DNA of 64,000 nucleotides from Spirodela intermedia (Eukaryota > Streptophyta > Magnoliopsida > Alismatales > Araceae), in the NCBI GenBank assembly GCA_902729315.2, contig LR746264.1, positions 9,145,878 through 9,209,877 of the forward strand, read 5' to 3'. The position numbers and the translations under genes were made by a program. The notes below the pieces were generated by a model. It saw only the letters and a list, made by a program, of their open reading frames with translations. It did no database searches and had not been told where the DNA came from. Below, in pieces: positions 25,901 through 36,638 of the stretch (the first letter of the stretch is position 1; each line of letters opens with the position of its first letter).

Positions 25901-28900
25901 ACAACAGTCCTCCATAGCCCGTCTGTTCAATCACCTACTTAACCTCCTGCCGAAATGAATTGTAGTTGTTTTTTATTTCTTTATTGTAATCTTAATTTAC
26001 TATTTAAGTGACGAACCAGACCGGACAGGTCCCGTTCAACCCCTGTAATATGTGCCTGATATAATACCAGACCCAAACGTTGATCAAACTAGTACGTCTT
26101 ATTTTTCCGCCTTCCAGTTCGGGATTAGGTTTTGGGGTTTCACCGCCTGTGACAGCACTCAGAACCTCCCCTTCTCAAAACTAGATTAAAGTTTATGTAG
26201 CTGATTCAGTGGAATGTACAGCCAATCCTTTTAGAATGCATGTTTAGCTATGAATATGAAATATATAAATAAGTACATTACATCTGTTTATTAAAGAACA
26301 GTAACTGACAATGCACCGGTACTCCGATCAATCTTTGGATGGTATTCATCGTTGATAATATTTGTAAAATAAGAGCCAGTTATTTGCACAAAATAGTAGT
26401 GAAAATTGCTATGACAACTATAAATCAGATTTCTAGGCTTTACCATGTTTATCATTTTTAAAACTTTCACTTCATCCTTTTCACTATTTACTCCACCATT
26501 ATCCCTCAAGTAAACTCATTCCCCGCCCAAAAGGTCTCCTTTTTTTTGTTTTGACTGATCAGGTCTCACTCGTTTGAAATTCAAACGAGTTGTTGGGTTC
26601 TATAAATAGCTCATCACATGAGTTTTCAACCAAGACATTAACACTATATCAAATCAAACAATTTGTGCAGAAGATCGTCATTCACTTTCTAGAGCAAGTG
26701 CCACAACGTCCGAGCTTCCTTGCGCTACCATAGAGGTGCAATTTATATCTAAAATATCTAGTGAACATTTAATTCAAGAAATGACAATAGGAGTAATTGA
26801 CGACGAACCCAAATAACGTTGGGGTTGAAACTAGCTACTGCAAGTCAATCCTTGTTACAATACATGAACTTGAATATGAGCGAAAGATGAAGCAAATTAG
26901 GGGACTAATTAAAGTAGTTGGATTGGAAGTAGAGCCAAATTTTGAGAACGAAATAAACCCCAAACTCAACGAGGATATGCACCCTATATAACCTACAATA
27001 TCCTTTGCATTTCCCGAGTTGGCTGAGGGCACAATGTGACGAGTGATATTGTTGTGAAGGATACGATATAGCCGAATTTCCTGGCTTAATCTCATTCAGG
27101 CATATTCACGATGACTCAGTCTAACTGATTCAGCATTTAACTAATATTCCTCATTCCCGATAATACAATAACAATGAAGGCAATTGAACACATTGCATAG
27201 ATATCCGCTCGATTCCAGCTCATTATCAGATAATTTTGTAACACATTACAGCTTACCTAGATCAAGAATCTTCAGTCCAACATAAGGAATAATTGGTTTC
27301 GGTATGATAATTGTGGTATGACCAGCATATGCCATCAGCAATGGAAGTGCAGCAAATGAGGGTAACAGCAGTTTTCTGTTCCACAATTAACCAGATGAAA
27401 AATAAGAAAAAAGAAAAGGCAACCAATAAACTCGAAATGGAGACAATTTGAGATCACAAGCAACGAAAAACGTAACATACATTCTCCAGGGAACATCAAG
27501 AACATCATCCACAAAGCCAAGCAGAATCATGAAGCATACGGATGCTAACGCTGCATTGTACTCAACAAGCCACTGGAAGATCGAAATCATGCCCACTCAT
27601 TAGCTCATATCCAAATTTATGCACTGCATTTGGTCTTATCAAAAAACGAAGACACCCGATTGTCATCACAATTATTGATAAATAATACTGTACAAAAAAT
27701 AAACTAATTATCCCTTAGCTTCTTGTCTACAAAGGAAAGCTTACACTGAAAAAAATCGCAATGAATTGAAAATGGGACATAAGAAAAATAGGAACACCAC
27801 GAAACGCTACCCCTGAAAGTTTTACAGACAGACACTCCAATCCCCGCAGGACCCACGAATCTATGTTGACAACAGGATAATCCTAGTCAATTGAGATTAT
27901 GAAATTAATGAAAACGGAACACAAGCACGTAAAGATCACAAAGGAAACACCTGATTAGTATGTCTAAGCATTAGAAAAATCATGAAATTGTAGGGATTAG
28001 ACAAGCTAACTATACCCCCCAGTCAACTATCATAAGGATAAAGCCTGAACTTCCTCTTCATCCGACCACACCATATAGTTCTCTAAACATTGGGCATGGA
28101 AATCATCTGGCATCCTTTATCATAATTAGGTGGACGAGAACACTGAAATCAAATCAACCTGACAATCTACCCTCAACATTTCTCTACTGAATGATCGCAC
28201 TGAAAAAATACATCTCGAGACTGTATTAATAATACCAAATTCCATAGACAGAGTCCAAGATTTTCACTTTATGGATTAATCCCCCAAACTGGGATCCAAT
28301 TCTTTCCTGAAATCGTATGCACCTTAATCATTGGAGGGAACATAAAAACAGAAGAGAAAAGAGGAGCCACACATTGGAGTCTGCTGTGAAGTTGAATTGC
28401 TGAAAAAGGATTGTGACAACCAAGTAAACAATCCCAATCACGATGCCAAGAGATTCGGGCCTACAAAAAGATACATATATAAGTAAAAGTTAGCAACAGC
28501 ATAACATGAAGCTGTCATGGACATTAGAAGTAAATATAAAGCATGACACAAACATTCAAACTTTTGTCATCCAGCTAATTTTATCTCAAAACGTGCTATT
28601 TTATGATGCTTAATATCCTGAACGAGCAACTCATCGAAACTATTGTAAGCATTGAAAATAGTATGCTATTTTATCACAGCACAACAGCCAAAGGCAGAGC
28701 AAAAGTTTGAGAAAAAGGCTGATTAATTGTCAAGGCAAGGGAAGGAAAAAAAAAAGGAAAATGAAACGCGTAACATCATCTTGAATATGACCATCTGAGC
28801 TCAACAGAAAAATATGGATGAAAGAAAGAATTATTATTTCATAGAGAATGACGAAGATTTCTATAAAATCTCGTATGGAGAGCGCACCTGAAAGTAGTCT

Positions 28901-29349
28901 AAGGCTGCCCTCAAAAACCCAAAAAATACGGCACTCTCACACAGCACACAATTCCTAATGAAGACAGAACACTTAATGATAAGAAAGGGTCCTCACACTT
29001 TAACGGTACCCTGAGGAGTGCCCTTTTTGTTGATGTCGTACCCAAAGAGGTTCCGCTTCAGCAGGTACCTGGCGGCCACCGGAATAGACCGGAGAGCCAC
29101 CAAGAACCCCCCAAAGCTCATAGCCGCATTGATAGCGATCGATCTTCTAAGCCCAGGTTCTATGTCGTAAACATAGAACACCACGTAGAAGAACGGAATG
29201 AAGAACGCCACCGACAAGGAGAGGATCACCGCAAGCTTTGGGGGCGCAAGGGTAGGAAGGTCATCCCCTGGAACAGGACGAACGTCCACTGGAGCCTGCG
29301 CTGCACCATCGGAAGCCACCGAAGGAGAAGCTCTTCTTCGCACGGCCAT
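22917..29349 (-). CDS. ALG7: UDP-GlcNAc:dolichyl-phosphate GlcNAc-1-phosphotransferase (ALG7/GPT/DPAGT1)
   Basis: Eleven exons: 28997-29349, 28373-28460, 27481-27572, 27257-27375, 24693-24808, 24438-24565, 24269-24355, 23764-23824, 23614-23654, 23424-23544, 22917-22976. Phases agree throughout; the product is 421 residues, near the plant norm. It is a multi-pass ER membrane enzyme that starts N-glycan assembly by moving GlcNAc-1-phosphate from UDP-GlcNAc to dolichyl phosphate; it is the tunicamycin target. Visible signatures are the Asp pair in [12 protein letters not shown] (D169/D170), [26 protein letters not shown] and the basic [11 protein letters not shown] loop, with hydrophobic segments between. 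The C-terminus [14 protein letters not shown] sits on a tiny last exon. Start: the first ATG of a GC-rich exon, [11 protein letters not shown]. Intron 4 (about 2.4 kb) carries extra material. Confidence 0.96.
25737..27100. other. Candidate inserted material in ALG7 intron 4
   Basis: Intron 4 (24809-27256) is far longer than most of the other introns of this gene. It contains a minus-strand open stretch at 25737-25934, a GC-richer block near 26010-26170, a 23-bp palindrome at 26568-26590, a TATA-like TATAAATAG at about 26602-26610 and a plus-strand open frame ending at 26991. No protein family or terminal repeats are recognisable, so this may be old transposon debris. Confidence 0.3.
26568..26590. 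repeat. Perfect inverted repeat, 11-bp arms with a 1-base centre
   Basis: ACTCGTTTGAA and TTCAAACGAGT flank a single A. It lies about 11 bases before a TATAAATAG motif inside ALG7 intron 4. Confidence 0.85.
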
Positions 29350-30393
29350 CGTTGCCGATCGCGCCCCACACTCTCCCCGCCACCCCTCCCTCGCTCTGTT
29401 GACCCCAAAACTCCGAGGCTACGCGATTCATGGGTATCTATATAATACATGTTATCCTAGGGTTTATATTTAATAAACATTATACTTCTTAGACAATTAT
29501 AATGTGGTTTAACTGTCATTAAAATAGTTTTAGAGATTTTAATCACGAGATTTCTGGATAAATTAATGATATTATATCTCGATATTTGCATACGAATCTG
29601 AAAATTTTCTGATTTGCCACTCTCGTCCACGCGAAGCTCCCATTGGTCCATTTGTCGTGGCGAAGTTGTGCTCGTACGCGTGCCATAGACATTCCCGTGC
29701 TCCCTTCCAACGGTCCCATGAACAGTAAACAGAAGAAGAAAGGGTGCTTATCGATTCGCACGCTAAATATCATCTTCAGATTCGATTGGGCCACGTTGCA
29801 GAAGCACTGCCCCTACTCGCACGCTATCCGTCCTCATCTGATCTGGAAAATCGCACACCATGTTGGAGCCTCGTCGCGACGACTTCTCCACAACCGTTGG
29901 ATTGCCAATCCACGGCTGGAGCCATTGTGGGTCCGACAATTAAGTTGTTTCCCTGCTCCAAAGCGATGCTATTCTCGGCCAATCAATATTTTTCCAAAAG
30001 GAGAAGGTAATCCACAAGTGGGTTCATGACAAAACACAGTACAGGCTGAACCTGCTTCTTCCCGACCTCTGCCTTCTGAGAGCAGTGCTTGGCGAGAGCT
30101 CCTGCAGTCAAGTGATTACAGGAACGCTGTGAAATATCTGTAGAGTGGCCCCAGAACCGTTTGAAGGTCTGAAACCCCCCCCCCCTCCCAAAGCGACATT
30201 TTTATCCTTTTCAAGGGAAAGAACACATTGAATTCTACACTGTGGTACCTCTCTCTACCCCCTGTTATTCACTTTGGTATTTACAAGTGTAACCCCCCCC
30301 CCCCCCCCCCCCACCCCGACGAAAAAAAGAAAACAAAAAGTCAACCATGAGGCAGAGATTTTCATGGGGTGAAAAAATTCCAAGGGCTGCCGC
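29350..30393. other. ALG7 upstream region and 3' flank of the hydrolase gene
   Basis: Contains the ALG7 promoter and 5' UTR next to 29349 and the 3' UTR of the hydrolase gene. The open frames at 29643-30029 have no family resemblance. Two cytosine runs lie near 30176-30186 and 30293-30312. Confidence 0.5.
30293..30312. repeat. 20-base cytosine homopolymer
   Basis: Uninterrupted C-run in the 3' flank of the hydrolase gene. Its length is prone to assembly error. Confidence 0.85.
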
Positions 30394-33300
30394 TCATATG
30401 ACTCCCGAATGATGGGAGCCGGTTATTTCCTCAGTGGGGGCGTCGGATGCTGTTTGATCCTCAGCCATGGTGTCAAGAGGACCTCGAGGGGTGCCCAGAA
30501 TAGTGGAGAAGATATGCCTGTGGCATTCATCGCAGAAGCAAAAGTAAGAAAAATGGCCTTCACCGGGGAGTTTATGCACCGTTGCTGCCGGCAGGACGCG
30601 CCGCACAAAGTCGGTAGTCGACGGCGGCACAACTCGATCGTCCGACCCCTGCAATGCGGATGGGAGAAGAAAGCGTGTCAGACTCCATGAACAGTAAGAC
30701 CTTTGCCCTTTTTCGACTTTTGGGAAATGATATGGTGAAGTGGATCATTGATATGAGGTTGGAACCTCCCCACAGAGGAAAAAAAGGAGAAAAATATACA
30801 CTCCGTTATAGTAAGATAATGCAGAGAGAAATAGAGGAGAGAGAGATAATTCTCTTTGACAAGGAGAAATATGCATAAAAGGTGGGGGCGATTAATAATG
30901 TTTTGGCGAGCATGAGAAGCGTGTGTTGCCACAACAGTAAGAACAAAGTAGAGTCAGAGAGTGGCAGTGAATACGCACCTGCCAAATATGTATGGGTCCC
31001 GTAAACCCTGTCCATTCCCTTTCAGTGAGGGAGTAGAAAGATTTCAGCCAATTTAGGAGGCCTTCCCCTTCAGGGTTTTTTGGCGCCTGTAGCTCAGCCA
31101 AATTGAAGCCCCAACTCGACACTTGTAGAATCGCCTCTTCCACAAATGGCTTTGAATCCCCTTGCCGAACTGATTCCTCCATATTCCTCTCCCAGAATTC
31201 TTTGAAAGAAGGCTTGCCCATCAAAGCTTTATCCTGTTATGGCAACCTAATAATCAGGAATGTCTAGTTCTATGTTTTTCTTAAGAAGAGCATTGCATCA
31301 TGTAAGAGGTCATCCCATTACAGGAACATCATACAATAGGATAGCACAGGCATGGAATAGCGTTTAGATGAAGAGTAGGAACAACAACACAACTCTCAGA
31401 GAAAAGCTTCCAGGGGAAGAAACCGAGAAGCAACAAGATGCCTCCTTGTGAGATTTTGAGAACATCAGAGCAACAGATCAAAAAGGCAAGAAAGCCGAGA
31501 AAAGCCAGGAAAGAATCTACTTGGATCGTTCAACTCATTTATTTCAGCCATTGAACTGACGTTCATATGGCCCACGTCGTTCAAAGTGTCCTAGTTCCAT
31601 TGTTTTATGTGCTACGGGGTTATTTGGCACACATCCCTGCTGTAAGCGGCTTTTGGACCCAACACCAAAGCCTATATTCAACGGACAAAACATGACAGAA
31701 GCTGAACGATGACGATTTTATCATGATAGAAGCTGAACGACGAATGCCTAATAACTATGTGAGCACAAAAAAGATGTTTTGGCTGCAACAAATTCCCTTA
31801 CGAGCCACCACTGGTACCAACAACAGACTCCGAATTATAAAAAAAAATTCACTGCTAGCTCGATAATGGGATGATGACGGGTGGTATATGATTTGATGCA
31901 AAATAAAGATGAAAATTATCTTGTAAATACCTTCTTTGACAAGGACAAGAATAACAAGTTTTCAGGTTCTCCATGCTCTCCAGACAAGAAGCTTTTAGAG
32001 TAAAAATAGGGAAGAAAGGAAGGAAACTTCCGAGCTAAAATGTACAAAAACTTTCTTTTTGAGCTCCACTTCTCCCAGGTTTTTTGTTTCTCTTCTTTCG
32101 TCATGCTTGCGTCATATGGATTAACCATGGGAGCAAACATGACCGCACCTGAAATTTCGAGATTTGTGAATTAGAAACAAAACGAAATATGCAACAGCCA
32201 CAGATCAAATAGGTCACTATGGATATTTTCCCGAATTAACATTTAAAAAATGTATTTCAAATTGGAATCTATTTTTTAATCATATGGCAATAATAAAAGT
32301 CTATATCATTATTTTACCACGCCATGATCATTGCTCCAGGGGTTAAAGGAAAAAAATGACCTTCACAAGCATCTGCAACTACAAATAAATCACAATGTCC
32401 ATACACACGTTATATCTGGCGAAAGAACTGCTATTAAACAAGATTCTTGCAGAAAAATAATTTCAGTTTGATAAACCAACATTACAAAAGGTTAAAGGAA
32501 TCGGTCAGCCCTCCAAATGTCAAGGAAACAGTTTCCTCACCGTGACAAACCAAAAATACGATTGGCAAGATTATAGCGAATGAGAAAGAAAAATAATGCT
32601 TAATCTTAAAACCTCAAAGTTGAATCTTATTCTTATTTCTAGGTTCCTACAGGTTTCCAAATGAAAGCAGAAGATTAATGTGGGGATAAGTTAAACTTGG
32701 AGAGAAAGTAAACCTAGACACTACTAGCGACTTGAAATCTGCATTTGAACAGAGCAACGCCTTCAGACCGTAGTAGCTGAAAAACCAAAAAAACTATTAA
32801 AATTTTCGGAAAAGTATTTGATTTCAGGAATCAAACACGACGACCAAAAAAACAAGAATTCAACTGACATCTGTATAACTATCATTAGTTCCTGTCTTAG
32901 CAGACTTCCTTCTAATATGTAATGGTACAATCAGTAGGCAGGCCTTTGATAAATACAGGAAGATTCGAAAGTCCAGAGATGCCAAAGAATTCCATGCTTG
33001 AATCCCCAGGAAACAACCAAATGTACTCTCATACCTACATTTGAACTGCCCACTCTACCACCGTTTTAATCTTTCCAGTCAACCAAAGAAAAAGTTGTGC
33101 GTGTGCACACGTGTGTGTTAATCAGAAACGGAGATGAAACTTTCTATACGAGTGCCAAAGGAACTGGTATCCATATGCCTCAAGAAGATATGCCTTTTCC
33201 TCATTTTAGAAAAAACAAACTTAAAAAGTCTTTAAATATGATTCAAAATGTGCTGAAAAGGAGTCATGTATTAAAAGACATGCCTGCAACTTTGCTGGGA

Positions 33301-35219
33301 ATATATCGAAGGGCGGCCCATGCATGCATTCCTCCACTTGAATGAGCCACTACCCAGAACTTTTCCGGAATCCCCACAGCATTTGCCAGACCCAGCATAT
33401 CCATGGCTGTGGAGTTGAGATTTCTACTGGGATGTGGATCGCTCTCACCAAAGCCAGGAAGATCATAAGTCACCAAATGGACACCAAACTCTTCCAACAG
33501 TGATTCTTTGACGCCAGGAATTCCTGTTTCATAACATATTTCAGTTAAAAACATCTCAAGTTTGAATCAATCAGCTGTGATTGCGAAAACGTCTTACCCG
33601 CAAGTCTGGAAGAAAGAAAAGAATGTGGAGAAATCATAGAAAATCTAGCCCTTTCGGCCGGAACACCCTGCTGACTATATGCCAAGTTCCTTCCATCTGG
33701 AAGTCGGATGTGAGAAGCTGTGGGAGGATGTATGTACACCTTCTTAGGCAGTTCCCTGGGACTTTGATTTTCAGCGCCTAAAAATAATGCTGCATGAATT
33801 TATTCATTGAAAAAATGAATCAGACATTAAAGAACTGCGAGATATAGTTCTACAGATTTAATTGTCTCTATCATTGCAGTTCATTCTATTTCTGCAGATT
33901 TATTTGTCTCTTTATCTTGTGGAGGTAACTGTACGTCCCCAGTGGGAGATATAGTTCATAATGTCACGAATCATTGAACTGGGGGTTGAGCGGTGGGGAG
34001 AGTACTGTATATATGACGGATGGTAGGTTAGAAACCAAGGTAACCAGACTCAAACACAGAAACAGAAGTGGGTCTTAATTTTCTAGAATAAGAAATTAAC
34101 ACAATTAGGTGAAGTTTGTTTTTCTCGAATAAATTTTATATCGTTATCTAGAGGCTCCACTAAAACAAAGAATACAAACAGCGGATCATAATTTGATAGC
34201 ATAATCCCAGTCTTGTGAAGAAGAGTGATATTGACGGTTCACAATTGGGTCTCAATATGAAGAAGAGTACGCTGACATTTTAAGGGAAAATATCAGAATA
34301 AGAAATAAGGCATGTATAGTTGTGATGCTCAAAACCACATAAAACAAGTCACAGGATCTAGATATTGGTCTTCTATCACTCTTTCGTCTACATTTTCCAT
34401 TATATAAATTTCTTATTCTGCATGGTGACGGAAGTGAGAGATCCACGTCGATTATAAATAAATTAAGCACTAGAACACAGGAAACGATCTTATAACAATC
34501 TAAATTTGCTAAAATAGACATTGAGAACTCAGTTTGTAGTTTACGGTTCAAACTTCTCAGACTGGACTCATTCTCAAACAATCTTCACTGCCATTCAGGA
34601 TCTGCTTCCGTCCGAATTTAAAAAGAGAATTGAAATCGTCAAACTACGAAGAGGAGCAAGGGTAGGACAATGAGTACCGATATCTAAGATACCTGTGAGA
34701 GCGAGGAAGGAAACAAATATGATGACGGGCCATGCATGCACGGGATCCCGGTCCTCGGGCAAGTACTCGTTCAAGAACCCCAAACGAGCGGCCGCAAAAA
34801 CGCAGGCGCTCCTCATATTCCTCCCGACGTGGGAATCCTCCATCCCCTCCAAAGTCTGCAGCGCGATGTCTTTGCAACTCCTCCCCAACTCCACCAGCAG
34901 CTCCCCCGACGCCTTAAGGAACCCCTCCACCTGGTCCTTCAGAGACTCCTCCGCCGCTGACGATCCTTCCTCGCGCCCGCCGACGGCCTTTACGTCGGCG
35001 ACGCCGCCATACCCCAATCCCGCCCCCGCCAATCCGTCAACGGCGGGGTACCGGTCCTCGTTCCCGCCACCGACGGCCTTCACTTCGGCAGCGCCACCAT
35101 ATCCTACTCCCACCCCCGCCAATCCGTCATCGCCGGCGTACGTACTGGATCCCAGTCTCCGGCACCAGCCGCCCCAGATCCTCCTCCCACGCCACCCCCT
35201 CCCGGACCGCCGATGACAT
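30394..35219 (-). CDS. Membrane-anchored alpha/beta hydrolase, exon 1 frame broken by a 4-bp duplication
   Basis: Six exons: 34693-35219, 33598-33777, 33284-33523, 31931-32148, 30979-31233, 30394-30648. The protein matches a plant alpha/beta-hydrolase family (At2g36290-like, about 550 residues) of unknown substrate. An N-terminal part with LNEYLPEDRDPVHAWPV is followed by one hydrophobic segment (VIIFVSFLALTG). The hydrolase fold then has nucleophile elbow AHSSGG, Asp in GSDDRVVP and His in GEGHFSYF. The natural ATG at 35219 (MSSAVREGVAWEEDLGRL) reads to a stop after IQYVRRR, while the rest of exon 1 is one frame away. The switch coincides with TACGTACG at about 35138-35145. Without one TACG, exon 1 has exactly the phase its donor needs. 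It could be a recent pseudogene, an assembly error, or use a later start. Intron 3 uses a GC donor. Confidence 0.85.
34949..35128 (-). repeat. Imperfect 90-bp tandem duplication inside hydrolase exon 1
   Basis: Two in-frame units, 35039-35128 and 34949-35038, each encode a Gly-rich stretch starting DGLAG and ending VKAVGG. Long runs of matching bases remain. It lengthens the linker before the conserved ESLKDQVEGF segment by about 30 residues. Confidence 0.75.
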
Positions 35220-36638
35220 CTCGAACGTGAAGACGATGAACGGATGAGGAGGGGAAGAAAAAGAAGAAAGCCAACTCGCCGGCCGTGCTTCAGTGCCACA
35301 CTGCCAGGCGAGAACCCGTCCTTCGCGTATATCGGAAGCTCGCGGGAATTTCCATCTTTCCTCTCTCCTTTTCCATGTCTAACCGCCGTAGTGCGCCATA
35401 GAAGCCGATAAGACCTGCCGGTCACAGAAAATCCAATCACCCCCCCATTAATCAATTCCTCGCTTCTTACAGGAGGAGCGAACGGAGCCGACGACAGTCG
35501 ACGGGGAAACGTGATTGGAGGTAGGAACGTGCTGGAATCGACGGTCCGCGAGAGACCACGTTCTCACCGGACGGTCTAACCTCCTCCGGCAGCAGCTACC
35601 TGCCGATGATGCCAGCCTTCAGCTTCATTTCCTCCTCTCTATCTCTGTGGCAGGCGTCAAAACGGGCAGACGGAATGAGACCTGCCGGTTTTATTTTTTT
35701 AAGATGTTAAAGGGGCGGTGAACAGACCCAACCTCGCAATAATTGGTCGCGGTGGGGGGGGGGGGGGAAGGCCAGTGGAGCCGCTCGCCCGCAGGGGAAC
35801 GGCGGCAACGCCACATGGGAGTTGGCTGACGCGACGCAGGGTCAGACTCGCCTCGCACGGCGGCGATGGTCTGGCCATGTGCCGGCCATGCCGAATGGTG
35901 GGCCCCTCCCGCGCGGCACGCGCACCACGACAGAGCGGCGGTGGTTGTGCCGAAGCGCCCCATCCCCCACGGCCAGTTTGGTGGTGCGTAGCTTCCTGCT
36001 GCGAAGTTGTGAACTGGCTGTTTCTCCCGTTGAATGATTGGTTGCCACGGAAGCTATAAAAGCATGGTTCGCATTTTTTTACATAAATGGGAAAGGACAA
36101 GTGAGTTTATCGCCAGGAACGTGCGATCTAAAGGGATGGGTTTCTTTAGAGGAAAAAGAAATTAAACCCATGAGAGATGAAAGCTACGACGATCATTTCT
36201 TCACGGGTTCATCCATCCGTGATCGGTTATCTCTAGAGCATCTGCCTAAACCGCCACCGGAGATTATATAAACTATGATCTTGAAGAAATGAGGAAAAAA
36301 AGTAAAGAACCCACAGAGCTCTCTGTCGATTGCTCGTCAGTCAACTGGTGGGTGCGAGCTCAAGATCCAGCCGGGATCTTTAACCATGGAAAAAAAAGTC
36401 AAAGAGGAAACATTGGAGGAAAGAAATCAGTGATATATAGATCGGCAAACGATTTATATATACACTTTACAGAGCTACCCTTAGCAGGAATAAACAATGC
36501 TAATGGAGGGCAATCGCTTATACATGTACACCTCGAGATGGCACCTGGCAGTGGATTGGAAAATTGTTCACTACAGTCGGAAGGAAATCAATGACAAGGG
36601 AACATCAATCCAATGTTATGTGTAAATGAGATATATTC
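35220..36638. other. Hydrolase upstream region and RH42 3' flank
   Basis: Holds the promoter of the hydrolase (minus strand, starting at 35219) and the 3' UTR of RH42. GC-rich open frames on both strands between 35690 and 36100 are shadows. A 14-base G-run lies at 35754-35767. No gene supported. Confidence 0.5.

Noticed and set aside
35690-36100. Several GC-rich open frames on both strands upstream of the hydrolase
   Set aside because: Overlapping frames with no family resemblance and a G homopolymer inside; best explained by base composition.
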